Of a stretch of 64,000 nt of DNA, positions 45,417-54,892 are shown one piece after another (position 1 is the stretch's first letter; the number at the start of each line of letters is the position of its first letter). Source of the DNA: Pontibacter diazotrophicus (GTDB taxonomy: Bacteria; Bacteroidota; Bacteroidia; Cytophagales; Hymenobacteraceae); NCBI RefSeq assembly GCF_003367245.1, contig NZ_QRGR01000014.1, positions 62,001 through 126,000 of the forward strand, read 5' to 3'. A program made the translations under genes and the position numbers. Under the pieces are notes generated by a model. It was not told the origin of the DNA and made no database searches. It saw only the letters and a list, made by a program, of their open reading frames with translations.

Positions 45417-47795
45417 ATGAGAAATGACAGCACCCGCTCTAACATTAGTTCTGATTTTCAGAAAGCCCTGGCTCAAAAAGAGGCTGATGCACAGTGGGAT
45501 TACGAAAAGCTTTTGAAATTGATAGCAGCTGTACCGGATGCTTACCTCATTTTGTCTCCTAACCTTAACATACGGCTTGTATCCGATGCTTATCTGGCGG
45601 CTACTCTATCTGCTCGGGAAGACTTGCTTGGAAAATACATTTTTGACGCTCTCCCGGAAAACCCCGCTACACCAGATGCAAATGCTGCTGAGAACCTGCA
45701 CAACTCTTTAAAAAGAGTGCTGAATACAAAGGAGCCGCACCAGATGGAGCTACAGCGCTATGCAGCGCCCATACCCGCGCACCTTGGCGGTGGCATTGAA
45801 GAAAAGCACTGGAGCCCTCTCAACACCCCGGTGCTGAACAACTCAGCCGAAGTTTGCTATATCATTCATAAAATAACGGAAGTTACAGAACTGGTCAGGA
45901 GCCAGGAGAAAGTAAAGGACCTTAAGGAGGAACGGCGTTTACTGCAGGCAACACTTGACCAACTCCAGAATATACAGCAGAAGCTGGAGGAAGAGCAGCG
46001 GCGACTTGAGGATGCGCAGACACTGGGCCACATTGGTAGCTTTGAGGCAGCCTACCCGTATGATGCTATCAGTTGGTCGGATGAATTATACCGCATTCAC
46101 GGCTTAAAACCGCAGAGCGAAAATATAGTCTTTGAGGCGTATGCAGCCTTCATTCATCCGGATGACAGGGAAAGGTATGAAAAAGCTTTGGAGGGATTTT
46201 ACAAAGAGAATAAGGAACTTAACCATATTTACAGGATCGTCCGGAGAGACGGGGTGGAGCGGGACCTGCACCTGAAGGGGGAAATAGTGCGTGATGCAAC
46301 TAACAGGGCTATCCTGGTGAAGGGTACGATACAGGACATTACAGAACAGGTGCAGGCCCAGCAGAAAATACGCGAAAACGAAATGCTGCTGCGCGAGGCA
46401 GAGCAGGTGGGCCATGTGGGGAGTTACTATGGTGATATTGACACGCTAACCTTCCGGTTTTCTGAGGGCATGTTCAGTTTACTGGGGCTTGAACCTGAAG
46501 AAAGTGTCATCTCTCTGGAGCAGATTGATGCTTCTTCACACCCTGATGATGCACTGGTGGTCCGGCAGATACTCGACCAGGCCATCCGTAACAAGCAGCC
46601 TTACGAGTACTTACGGCGCGTTTACAGGCGAGACCGCCAGGTGCGGTATCTGCACAGCACAGGCAAGGTAAAATGCGATAGTGATGGCAAGGCAGTCAAG
46701 TTGATAGGTATCGTGCATGACATCACGGAGCGAAAGCAGGCAGAAGAAAAGATCCGCCAAAGCGAACTGCACTTCCGTACGCTGATAGATAACACGCCCG
46801 ATGTCATTACCCGCTGGGACAAAGACCTCAGGATTGTGTTTAACAACCAAAGCTTCGAAACAAACTCTGATTTCCCTGTTCCGCTGCTGCTCCTGCAGGA
46901 AACTGTTGAGACAGAGCAGCCTGAAAACAAGCGCCTGCCTTTGAAAGAAAAAATCAGGGAGGTTTTACAGTCAGGTGAAACACTGGACCACTATAACTCC
47001 TATGCCTTGCCTCATGGCAGGGTGTATTACCATTCCCGGCTTGTGCCGGAATTTAGTGAAGACGGCACGATACAAAGTGTGTTGGTCATTGCCCGTGACA
47101 TATCTGCCCTTAAGCGGCTGGAAAAGGAAAACCTGGAGCTGCGGCTAAACCAACAGAGAGAGCTGCTTTTAACAATTATGGAAACCCAGGAAGCAGAGAG
47201 AAGGCGCATTGCGGAAGCCTTACACAACGGCATCGGGCAGCTGCTTTACGGCGCTAAACTTAACCTGGACAAACTCACCAAGGAGGTGGTGACACAGGAT
47301 GCTATAAAAATGAAGGCTTCTGTAATAAAAACGGAAGAGATGCTGGATCAGGCAATCGCCCAGGCCCGCACAATCTCTCATGAACTTACCCCCTCCGTTT
47401 TAGAGCATTTTGGGCTGGAGGTTGCCATGAAACAGATTTGTGCTACATTAAATACAGAAAAGCTGGAGTTTCAGTGCCTTGTTTTTAGCCTTCGGAACGA
47501 ACTGGAGAGGCATCTGCAGATAAGTATTTACCGCATGGCACAGGAACTGGCAAACAATATTGTAAAGCACGCCCAGGCGACAGAGGCAAGCCTGCTGCTG
47601 CGGGAGCAAAAAGATTCCCTGGTGCTGCTGGCCGAAGACAATGGCAAAGGCTTTGAGCTGGAACACATCCAGACAAAGGGGATAGGCATCAAATCTCTCC
47701 AGGACCGGGTGAAGCTGTTGAGTGGCACCATACGCATCAATTCTGCGCCAGGCCAGGGAACACTGATCCAGATCACCCTGCCTCTTACAACCTGA
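45417..47795 (+). CDS. Multi-PAS sensor histidine kinase, NarL/DegS type
   Basis: The frame opens at 45264; ATG 45417, with AAAGG seven bases upstream, is the likeliest start (ATG 45360 is possible), giving about 792 residues. Four PAS domains are visible: one like the first PAS of the kinase at 168-3227 (VPDAYLILSPNLNIRLVSDA), two PAS_3 domains (GHIGSFEA, GHVGSYYG) and one before the kinase core. The dimerisation domain is HisKA_3 (ETQEAERRRIAEALHNGIGQ, His603 of this start), followed by a HATPase ending GKGFELEH...GIGIKSLQDRV. Partners of this class are LuxR-type regulators; none is nearby. Confidence 0.92.
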   Translation: MRNDSTRSNISSDFQKALAQKEADAQWDYEKLLKLIAAVPDAYLILSPNLNIRLVSDAYLAATLSAREDLLGKYIFDALPENPATPDANAAENLHNSLKRVLNTKEPHQMELQRYAAPIPAHLGGGIEEKHWSPLNTPVLNNSAEVCYIIHKITEVTELVRSQEKVKDLKEERRLLQATLDQLQNIQQKLEEEQRRLEDAQTLGHIGSFEAAYPYDAISWSDELYRIHGLKPQSENIVFEAYAAFIHPDDRERYEKALEGFYKENKELNHIYRIVRRDGVERDLHLKGEIVRDATNRAILVKGTIQDITEQVQAQQKIRENEMLLREAEQVGHVGSYYGDIDTLTFRFSEGMFSLLGLEPEESVISLEQIDASSHPDDALVVRQILDQAIRNKQPYEYLRRVYRRDRQVRYLHSTGKVKCDSDGKAVKLIGIVHDITERKQAEEKIRQSELHFRTLIDNTPDVITRWDKDLRIVFNNQSFETNSDFPVPLLLLQETVETEQPENKRLPLKEKIREVLQSGETLDHYNSYALPHGRVYYHSRLVPEFSEDGTIQSVLVIARDISALKRLEKENLELRLNQQRELLLTIMETQEAERRRIAEALHNGIGQLLYGAKLNLDKLTKEVVTQDAIKMKASVIKTEEMLDQAIAQARTISHELTPSVLEHFGLEVAMKQICATLNTEKLEFQCLVFSLRNELERHLQISIYRMAQELANNIVKHAQATEASLLLREQKDSLVLLAEDNGKGFELEHIQTKGIGIKSLQDRVKLLSGTIRINSAPGQGTLIQITLPLTT

Positions 47796-47851
47796 GCAAA
47801 TAGAGCTTTATCATTACGAATGTCTTGCTAAGGCATTCAACAAAAGGATTT

Positions 47852-48496
47852 TCACCCTTTCTTCAGCGCTTCAGAAACAGGAGTATCACCAGCCACCAGA
47901 TCAAAAGCGCGGTTAAAGGTGCTTTCTTCGTTCAAAGCTGTGATAACGGTTCTGGCTACATCCTCACGTGGTATAGAACCTCTCTCCAGATTTTCAGCAA
48001 CATTGATTTTTCCGGTTCCCGGTTCATCCAAAAGCCCGCCCGGACGAATAATAGTATAGGTCAAGCCGCTTTGCTCCAGTATTTTGTCTGCATAGTGTTT
48101 GGCAACATAGTAAGGCCGTAACGCTTCGTTCCATTTTTCTCTGTTGTGTGCCTGAAGTGCACTAACAATGATGAAGCGTTTTACCCCTGCTTTTATAGCA
48201 GCTTCTATCGTTTTCGCTGCTCCATCCAGGTCTATCAGGAGGGTTTTGTCTGCCCCGGTGTGTCCGCCGGAACCCGCGGTAAAAACAATGGCATCACAAT
48301 CTTTTGCACCCGCTGCAATTTCATCCACACTGCCCTCCAGGTTTACAACTGCGGATTCTACTCCAAGTGTTTTAAAGTATGCGGCTTGCTCTTCCTTTCT
48401 TACCATTGCTCTGGCGGAATGATCGTTACTTTCTTTTAAAAGGTGGATGAGATGTTGCCCTATTTTTCCACTTGCTCCAACAACGAAAACTTTCAT
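47852..48496 (-). CDS. NAD(P)-binding reductase, atypical SDR (YwnB/HSCARG-like)
   Basis: The 214-residue protein begins with the dinucleotide-binding motif VFVVGASGKIGQHLIHLL and continues as a Rossmann fold with AKDCDAIVFTAGSGG, VKRFIIVSALQAHNRE and YTIIRPGGLLDEPGTG. It resembles the atypical short-chain NAD(P)H-binding family (NmrA/flavin-reductase-like, YwnB). Members sense or use NADPH; the reaction here is not known. It is a single gene. Confidence 0.87.
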   Translation of the reverse strand: MKVFVVGASGKIGQHLIHLLKESNDHSARAMVRKEEQAAYFKTLGVESAVVNLEGSVDEIAAGAKDCDAIVFTAGSGGHTGADKTLLIDLDGAAKTIEAAIKAGVKRFIIVSALQAHNREKWNEALRPYYVAKHYADKILEQSGLTYTIIRPGGLLDEPGTGKINVAENLERGSIPREDVARTVITALNEESTFNRAFDLVAGDTPVSEALKKG

Positions 48497-48948
48497 ATAA
48501 TACTGTTCTTTAGTTATAGTTAATTCTTGTTTCTTCAGCTCTGTGTATACTCAATAGAATGATAAATGATGTCTCTTCTCATGGCTATATGGTTTTAGGA
48601 GAGCATCTGCAGCCTGTATAAACCAAACGCTGGCGCTTAAAACACATTTCATATAGCCTTTCGCAATGTTTTGCGTATATCAGCAGATGGTAACCTAGAA
48701 GAGTACTTTACCTTGTTTGATTAAAATATTACCTATAAAAAGGGGCTACGAATAATTGATAGCTATTTTTCCCTTCTGTATTAATATTTTATCAGAGCCA
48801 TCAACTCCTCTCCGGGTATGTCCTGAAAGAGGAGTCTGCGTAAGGATTTGAATCTGGGAATGAAACCTGAGAGGAGCTTTGACTTCATCCTGTGTTCTGC
48901 ATTTCTGAGTGAAGGTATGAGAAATAACATATTAAAATAAAACTAGTT
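48497..48948. other. Intergenic region between divergent genes
   Basis: This 452-base stretch separates the divergent reductase and oxidoreductase genes. I see no ORF, hairpin or promoter match good enough to report. Confidence 0.4.
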
Positions 48949-50268
48949 ATGGCTGAGAATGATAAAGGGTTGTTGCGCCGCATTGGGGAAACACTTAGGG
49001 ACTGGGGTCCATTCCGTCGTGATTTCTGGTACAGTCCCATCCGGGGGCCCTGGATGGCTTCTTTTTTTAGTCTCCTGCTACTGATTGTCCTCCCCATCGT
49101 GTTTATTACCGGGTTGATAGACCATATTGCTTGGAACCCTGACCTGGGTGGCACCAACAACAGGACGCCTGATATGGGCCTTCTTGGTTTTCTGACAGGA
49201 ATAGAATGGCCCACCCGACCCATCTGGCTCTACCGGCTCACCGAAGGAATACACGTAGTTCTTGGGATTTCACTGATTCCTTTGGTATTCGCTAAGTTAT
49301 GGTCTATTATGCCGACGCTGTATAAGTGGCCATTGGCTGATTCAGTGGGCCAGGCCTTAGAGCGATTAAGTATCCTTTTCCTGATAGGGGGTATTTTTTT
49401 CCAGATCTTTACGGGTTTGATTTACATACAGAACTTTGTCATTCTCCATAATTTTAAGTTCAACCAGCTGCATTTTTACGGCAACTGGATTTTTATAGCC
49501 GGTTTGGTCCTGCACGTGCTAGTAAAATTCCCGGTAATGGTAGAGGGGTTAAAAGCCAGGGGTGTGCGAAAGGAACTGGAAAAATCCCTGGAGGAAACGG
49601 AGCCGGAGCCAAGGGAAGAGGGCAGGTTGGTGAGCACAGATCCCGCGCCTCCGTCCATCTCCCGCCGGGGAGCGATTGCCGTAGTGGCAGGAAGCGCTCT
49701 TACTATGATTGCCTTAGCTGTTGGGCAGACCCTGGGGCAACGGTGGAGTTGGCTCGCCATACTCTCTCCCCGTGCCCAATCACCGGGGGACGGGCCCAAC
49801 GATTTCCGGGTAAACAAAACGGCAAAAAAGGCAGAGATAAAACCGGAGCAGGTCGGGCCGAACTGGCGCCTGGAGTTGGTAGGCAATACAAGCCAGATGC
49901 TGAGTCGGGAAGATTTACTCGCAATGCCGCAGTATACTTCCTCTCTGCCCATTTCCTGCCTGGAGGGTTGGTCTACGGGCAACCAGGACTGGGAAGGGGT
50001 GCGCCTGCGGGATCTGGCGGAGATGGCGGGCATGCCAAATGCTGAAAAGGTTCTTTTTGAATCTCTTGAATCAACAGATGCAGCGGCCCGTATGTCGTTT
50101 ATGCGGCGCAACCAGTTTCAGGATCCACTTTCTTTGCTGGCGCTTCGCGTGAATGGCGTTGACCTCTCCTTGGACCATGGTTATCCCGCCCGGGCTATTG
50201 TTCCGGCGACTCCGGGCAATCGTAATACAAAATGGATTTACCGCATGACTTTTATGGAGGAGGCCTGA
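48949..50268 (+). CDS. Membrane-anchored molybdopterin oxidoreductase with cytochrome b part
   Basis: This 439-residue fusion has an N-terminal membrane part of about 210 residues with four to five helices and several histidines (EGIHVVLG, FYGNWIFIAGLVLHVLVKF), like a cytochrome b561-type subunit. An acidic linker, another membrane helix (GAIAVVAGSALTMIALAVG) and a sulfite-oxidase-type Mo-pterin domain follow (residues about 300-439). SLPISCLEGWS carries the expected Mo-ligating cysteine and GYPARAIVPATPGNR is typical. It may pass electrons from a periplasmic substrate to quinones. The next gene starts two bases later and is probably its partner. Confidence 0.87.
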   Translation: MAENDKGLLRRIGETLRDWGPFRRDFWYSPIRGPWMASFFSLLLLIVLPIVFITGLIDHIAWNPDLGGTNNRTPDMGLLGFLTGIEWPTRPIWLYRLTEGIHVVLGISLIPLVFAKLWSIMPTLYKWPLADSVGQALERLSILFLIGGIFFQIFTGLIYIQNFVILHNFKFNQLHFYGNWIFIAGLVLHVLVKFPVMVEGLKARGVRKELEKSLEETEPEPREEGRLVSTDPAPPSISRRGAIAVVAGSALTMIALAVGQTLGQRWSWLAILSPRAQSPGDGPNDFRVNKTAKKAEIKPEQVGPNWRLELVGNTSQMLSREDLLAMPQYTSSLPISCLEGWSTGNQDWEGVRLRDLAEMAGMPNAEKVLFESLESTDAAARMSFMRRNQFQDPLSLLALRVNGVDLSLDHGYPARAIVPATPGNRNTKWIYRMTFMEEA

Positions 50269-50269
50269 T

Positions 50270-50749
50270 ATGAAAAATATACCTGGTTACGGACGTGGTC
50301 CGGTACACTTGCTGGGCGTGATCTTCTGCTATACACTTGCGATTTATGCAGGGGTTAAGTTGTTCAGCAATGTTTCATTATGGATTGCACTGGCATTCCC
50401 GGCAGGCATTTTTCTGCATGACTTCGTGCTTTTCCCCCTATACTCAGGCATCGACCGGGTACTCAAGCGAGTACAGCGCAGACAGCAGCGGGAGGGAAAG
50501 ATATCCGTAGGCTGGGTTAACCATGTGCGGGTGCCGGTGATGATCAGCTTCTTTTTGTTACTCGCCTATTTCCCGATTATTTTAAGATTGTCAGAAGACC
50601 GGCACCTACATACTTCCCTAAACCAGGATTCTTATCTCTACCGCTGGCTTATTGTGACTGCGGTACTGGCAGCTGGCTCCGCCTTCAGCTATTTTATTCG
50701 AAAACGCCGTTATAAGAAAAGGTTTTCCCTTGATAAGCAAGATAAATGA
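50270..50749 (+). CDS. Small membrane protein coupled to the oxidoreductase
   Basis: The 159-residue protein has four hydrophobic segments (LGVIFCYTLAIYAGVKLF, LWIALAFPAGIFLHDFVL, VPVMISFFLLLAYFPIIL, LIVTAVLAAGSAFSYFI) and a basic loop and tail. Its ATG is one base after the stop of the preceding gene, so they form a two-gene operon. It probably sits in the same membrane complex. I do not recognise a named family. Confidence 0.75.
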   Translation: MKNIPGYGRGPVHLLGVIFCYTLAIYAGVKLFSNVSLWIALAFPAGIFLHDFVLFPLYSGIDRVLKRVQRRQQREGKISVGWVNHVRVPVMISFFLLLAYFPIILRLSEDRHLHTSLNQDSYLYRWLIVTAVLAAGSAFSYFIRKRRYKKRFSLDKQDK

Positions 50750-50882
50750 GCAAGGGCAATACCTTGCTTGGTCTTCCTGGATCAAGGAGGCAATCCCTTC
50801 TCAGGGAGCAGGAGACAGACTAAATTGCTTTGCTTTAGAACTTCCAGGGGGTAAAGCTAAGGTATAAGTACTGTAGGTTAAC

Positions 50883-52973
50883 TTAATCCTCTTCTAAACT
50901 AAATCTTTCGGTGAGTTGAGGTACAGCATCACAATCAGCCACCAGGGTGATTTTGTCTCCCTTTTGAAGCGTCATATCTTTATGTGGCACAAGCAGTTTA
51001 CCTTGCCTGTAGATCAGAGCCATCAGGCTTCCTTCGGGCAGTTCTACATTTTGCACCTTACAGCCATCCAGAGAGGCTGTAGGTCCGGAACCGTCAACAC
51101 TGATAGTCATTGCCCGCACACCCTGTTCCAGAAAAGCGGATTTAAGTTCTTCCGGAGCTTCGGCTTTTTTCCAGGCTTCCGGGAAGTCATTGTGCCGGAT
51201 AACAGCGTTCAGCCTGGAAAGCAGTCCCATTAACCGGTCGGAGGACTGTTCGTCGTCCACCAACACAATAAGTCCCTTATACTCGTTATCATCCACATGT
51301 ATTTCGCCTCTGATAACGATCATTTCAGGCTGCTCAATGCCATGCAAAAGTGCTGGCGCCACAGCCACATGTGCTCTGGAAGGGCTCATCCAATGCCTCA
51401 CATCCTCTTTCATGCGTTCAGCATGTTCCGCCCGATCGCCACCTAAATGATCTGTCAGGGCATCGGCAGCATGCTGAATAACCTCTTCATATTCCTTCTC
51501 CTTCTCCAGGTCAAATACAATAGCACGCTTTACCACATCAGAGAAGTGCGCATCGCTAAGCATCGGTAGTTGCATATGGCTGGCTTCAGACGTAGCCTGG
51601 CTCCTGTTCGCCAGCCTCCCGAACAAACGAAAGATGGCAGCAGATTGGTGTTGCTCCTCCTCCCGTATGCCGAAAAAGTACCACAGGCTTCCGGCAGTAC
51701 ATATCGCCAGTATAAAACCTACAGCCTCCAGGCCACTCAGGATAATCAGCGCTATATAAGTCACAACGCCTGCTATCTGCATCCAGGGGTAGAGCGGTGA
51801 GCGGTAGCCCGGTTTATATTCTTTCAGCCTGCTTTCGCGGAAGATGGCCACAGCCAGGCACATGCCCAGGAAGACAAACAGCAGAAAGGCACTGGCAAGC
51901 TTGGCAATGCCTTTTACATCGAAAGCCAATACCAGCAAAACGAGCAGGACACCTGTAAGGATGACAGAAACCTTAGGAACTCCTTTTTTATCTACCTCTC
52001 CAAGGCGGGACCAAACCAGTCGGTCTCTGGCTAAGGCAAGCGGGTATCGGGCTGCCGACAAGATTGCCGCATTTCCGGTAGAGGCAAATGCCGCCAGTGC
52101 CGCCACCACGATGACCATGACAGGTAGCGGGAGTGCTGTAAATTGTGCTGCAGCTGTAGCTACTGGTGCCTGATCGCCCTGCAGGTTGTCAGTTGAGATA
52201 AGGGTAAACATAATGAAGGTTCCGGAGAGATAGAGTATAGTGGAGACGCCCAGCGCAAGCAGCATGCCTTTGGGAATAGCATGTGACGGCTCTTTTATCT
52301 CCTCCGAAATACTTGCTATCTGACCGATGCCGGCGTAGGAGACAAAGACCAATGCTACTGCACTGAATAGTCCTTCTACACCAAAGGGCAGTAGTGGCTG
52401 GAAGCGATCTTTTATGTTAGTAGGCTCTTCCACTACCTCCGTAAGCCCTGCCGCTATAAAGTAGGCCAGCACAAGCAGTAAAATAGCTACAAGGAGTTTT
52501 TCGGTCGTGGCCGTTTGCTGTACGCCCAATAGGTTGAGAAAAGTAAAGCCGGCAATGAGCGCAATAGCCACCGGTTGAATCGACACATCAGCCACAAGCG
52601 ATAGGTAAGCTCCAACTCCTACAAAGGCAAAAGCTCCCTTCAGGAGCAGCTGCAAATATTTACCGAAAGCACCTATAACACCCATTAATGTACCCATGCT
52701 TCGCTTGAGAAAGAGATAAGGGCCTCCGGCCCGCGGTATGGCAGAGCTGAGTTCTGACATACTGAAGATAGCAGGTAGTATCAGCAGACTGGCACACAGG
52801 TAAGCCAGCGGCAGTGAAGTGCCTGCTTCTTCGGCGGCCAGCCCTGGCAACAGGAAAAAACCGGAGCTAAACATGGCCCCGGTACAAATGGCAAATACAG
52901 AAGCCGTGCCCAGGCTTCGCTCCATCCCCCTGTTTGATTTCTTCTCCTTTTCCTGATTCTCCTGTGAACTCAT
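50883..52973 (-). CDS. APC-family amino acid permease with C-terminal regulatory domains
   Basis: The 696-residue protein has an APC transporter core (residues 1-440, twelve helices) with TASVFAICTGAMFSSGFFLL as the unwound first helix and SYAGIGQIASISEEIKEPSH near TM6. The C-terminal 250 residues are cytosolic. A USP-like region (VAPALLHGIEQPEMIVIRGE) is followed by a TrkA-C/RCK_C domain (LPEGSLMALIYRQGKLLVPH, LQKGDKITLVADCDAV). Such soluble parts usually gate transport in response to a nucleotide. The solute is unknown. It is a single gene. Confidence 0.88.
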   Translation of the reverse strand: MSSQENQEKEKKSNRGMERSLGTASVFAICTGAMFSSGFFLLPGLAAEEAGTSLPLAYLCASLLILPAIFSMSELSSAIPRAGGPYLFLKRSMGTLMGVIGAFGKYLQLLLKGAFAFVGVGAYLSLVADVSIQPVAIALIAGFTFLNLLGVQQTATTEKLLVAILLLVLAYFIAAGLTEVVEEPTNIKDRFQPLLPFGVEGLFSAVALVFVSYAGIGQIASISEEIKEPSHAIPKGMLLALGVSTILYLSGTFIMFTLISTDNLQGDQAPVATAAAQFTALPLPVMVIVVAALAAFASTGNAAILSAARYPLALARDRLVWSRLGEVDKKGVPKVSVILTGVLLVLLVLAFDVKGIAKLASAFLLFVFLGMCLAVAIFRESRLKEYKPGYRSPLYPWMQIAGVVTYIALIILSGLEAVGFILAICTAGSLWYFFGIREEEQHQSAAIFRLFGRLANRSQATSEASHMQLPMLSDAHFSDVVKRAIVFDLEKEKEYEEVIQHAADALTDHLGGDRAEHAERMKEDVRHWMSPSRAHVAVAPALLHGIEQPEMIVIRGEIHVDDNEYKGLIVLVDDEQSSDRLMGLLSRLNAVIRHNDFPEAWKKAEAPEELKSAFLEQGVRAMTISVDGSGPTASLDGCKVQNVELPEGSLMALIYRQGKLLVPHKDMTLQKGDKITLVADCDAVPQLTERFSLEED

Positions 52974-53470
52974 TTCATACCATGCTAAATGTAATCTAGG
53001 ACACTCCCTCTTGTCTTTAGTGGCTACAGATGGAGGTTCCTTTTTGTGTACGGGTGTTTACAGGCTGGTTCTATTGTGTTTTCGAAGAACCAGGGGAAAA
53101 GGTTTGTGCAAGTGAAGTGTAGTAGGGGGGAGGCAAATGATTAATTGACGCTAAACATCATAACCAGGGCTTTAGGCCAAGGCGCCTGCCACCTTATAGC
53201 AATGATGAAAAAAAGCTCTGGGTGTAAGCTTTTGCTCACTACGTTCTGCAGGAGGCTCTACAGAGCAGGGAGGTACTGTGATGTAAAACGAAGTTGTTTA
53301 GGCCGCATTTGTCAGGAAATGAAATAGAAAAAGGCTTTGAACTTACCGCTGTTCAGCGTTAGGTTCAAAGCCTTTTATAGCTTTTATCTGGCCCTTCGGC
53401 ACCCGGCGTCAAGGACGTAGTTTACCTGTTGTTGCTTTATAGGAGCTGACAGGTACTGGGCAAAAGGTAT
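52974..53470. other. Intergenic region with a terminator hairpin
   Basis: No gene is supported in these 497 bases. The only structure is the hairpin at 53329-53376. Confidence 0.4.
53329..53376. terminator. Terminator-like hairpin near the long cold-shock gene
   Basis: 14-base arms AAAAGGCTTTGAAC / GTTCAAAGCCTTTT enclose a second small stem (CGCTG / AGCG). A- and T-rich ends on both sides would allow use on either strand. Confidence 0.6.
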
Positions 53471-53929
53471 TTATTTGATCAACTTCACGTTTACGGCATT
53501 CAGGCCTTTCTGACCTTTCTCAACTTCGAAGGTAACTTTGTCATTTTCTTTCACCGACTCTTCTAAACCGTTCTGGTGAACAAAAATGCTATCCTGCGAA
53601 TCGTGGTCTTTTATAAAACCGTAGCCTTTAGAGGTGTTGAAGAAAGTTATCGTTCCCTTTCTGATGAGGTCAGCCGGATCCATTTCCTCATGCTTCGGCA
53701 CACCAATCTGTATATCCTCCTGCTTTACTTCTTTCTTCTTTTTGGTAGGATCCGGAGGAGTATCCGTAATGTTTCCTTCGTCATCTACATAGGCAAGCAT
53801 TTCGTCAATGCCTTTTCCTTTGTTAGAGTTCGCTAAGCGCTCTTCCTTCTTTTGCTCTTTATCCTGTCTTTTCTTCAGTTTTTTCTTTTCTTTTTCTTTT
53901 TTACTAAAAGTTTCTTGAGATCTACCCAT
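53471..53929 (-). CDS. Cold-shock domain protein with Lys-rich N-terminal extension
   Basis: This 152-residue RNA/DNA-binding protein carries a C-terminal cold-shock domain (residues about 88-152) with RNP1-like KGYGFIKD and RNP2-like DSIFVHQNG. The first 85 residues are a disordered extension, almost all Lys/Glu at the start (SKKEKEKKKLKKRQDKEQKK) and then acidic. Such two-part Csp proteins occur in Bacteroidota. It probably acts as an RNA chaperone. It is the neighbour of a single-domain Csp gene 430 bases upstream. Confidence 0.92.
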   Translation of the reverse strand: MGRSQETFSKKEKEKKKLKKRQDKEQKKEERLANSNKGKGIDEMLAYVDDEGNITDTPPDPTKKKKEVKQEDIQIGVPKHEEMDPADLIRKGTITFFNTSKGYGFIKDHDSQDSIFVHQNGLEESVKENDKVTFEVEKGQKGLNAVNVKLIK

Positions 53930-53996
53930 ATATTATTCTTGGTTTTTGATGTTGCATACTATACATTCTACGGAAATGGAGGCTTCTCAGCCTATA

Positions 53997-54224
53997 TTAG
54001 TAGCGGAATAAAAAGTTTGTGCCGTTACGTATCCACTTCTCAAAGAAGGAGTTATCGTTGTATTCGCCGGAGACTAATTCGAAGTCAGCGCGGTTTTTAT
54101 TGGCTCGTGAGCCCATAAAGCTTTCAAGGGAATCCTGGTTATTAGGCTCCCATTCTTGCCCTTTTTGCAGTGCAACGCAAAGATATTCGCGCGTTGTGGT
54201 ATCTACTAAGTATTTTCTGTTCAT
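53997..54224 (-). CDS. Hypothetical protein between two cold-shock genes
   Basis: The 75-residue reading MNRKYLVDTTTREYLCVALQ, with further KNRADFELVSGEYND and an aromatic end (FFEKWIRNGTNFLFRY), looks like a real soluble protein. It lies on the same strand as both flanking cold-shock genes, 67 bases before the longer one. The overlapping plus-strand frame is its antisense shadow. The function is unknown. Confidence 0.6.
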   Translation of the reverse strand: MNRKYLVDTTTREYLCVALQKGQEWEPNNQDSLESFMGSRANKNRADFELVSGEYNDNSFFEKWIRNGTNFLFRY

Positions 54225-54304
54225 TGTAGTAAATTATAGGCCCAATTTTAATTGAAAACGGAGCAGGATTGTGAGAGACAGCGGGTAAAAACGATCAAGC
54301 AAAT

Positions 54305-54335
54305 AAAAAAGCCTTACTGCATGTAAGGCCTTTTT
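54305..54335 (-). terminator. Terminator of the short cold-shock gene
   Basis: GCCTTAC / GTAAGGC with loop TGCAT, flanked by A6 and T5, lies about 20 bases after the stop of the minus-strand csp gene. Confidence 0.8.
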
Positions 54336-54356
54336 AATGCATTTTATACGTTAAGA

Positions 54357-54548
54357 CTAAGAACGCTTAACATTAACTGCGTTTAGTCCTTTTCTGCCTT
54401 CCTGAAGTTCAAAAGTTACTTCGTCATTTTCTTTAATCTCATGCACCAGTCCTGATGCGTGTACGAAGTATTCCTGATCTGAATTTGCTTCTTTGATAAA
54501 TCCGAACCCTTTCAGGTCGTTGTAAAACTTTACTGTTCCGTTATTCAT
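54357..54548 (-). CDS. Cold-shock protein, CspA family
   Basis: This 63-residue protein is a single cold-shock domain: NGTVKFYNDLKGFGFIKE (RNP1) and QEYFVHASGL (RNP2), ending GRKGLNAVNVKRS. It should bind single-stranded RNA and DNA as a chaperone. The last 20 residues are nearly the same as those of the longer Csp at 53471-53929, pointing to paralogy. The 344-base gap upstream (54549-54892) is AT-rich and probably contains its long leader; no other feature is seen there. Confidence 0.95.
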   Translation of the reverse strand: MNNGTVKFYNDLKGFGFIKEANSDQEYFVHASGLVHEIKENDEVTFELQEGRKGLNAVNVKRS

Positions 54549-54892
54549 ATTTCTTTGTTTATTATATACCTACTACATTTCTAGCGGCATATATGTTCAA
54601 TATCTTTTACAATATGCAATAAAAAATTTATATTTCACTTATAAAGAGTTATAAATAAGGTTTATTCTTGTTAAAGCATCCATATATATTGGAAAGGTGC
54701 TAAACCTGCAGGTGAATTGATGGAAATCTCTATTGCTAAGGTTGCCCCGGACTTAATGAATTCTTGTGGAGCAGTGGATGATGGAGTAGGAGGTAAGTGA
54801 AAATTCCGTCTCCTGGAGCAGCACATATAATGAGTTTATTGTACAGTAGATATCTAATTACTTTGAAAAGCGTACGCTAATCAAAAAAATAT

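Noticed and set aside
54019..54255. 78-residue plus-strand ORF between the cold-shock genes
   Set aside because: It is the antisense of the better minus-strand ORF 53997-54224, which shares strand with its neighbours and has a more protein-like composition.
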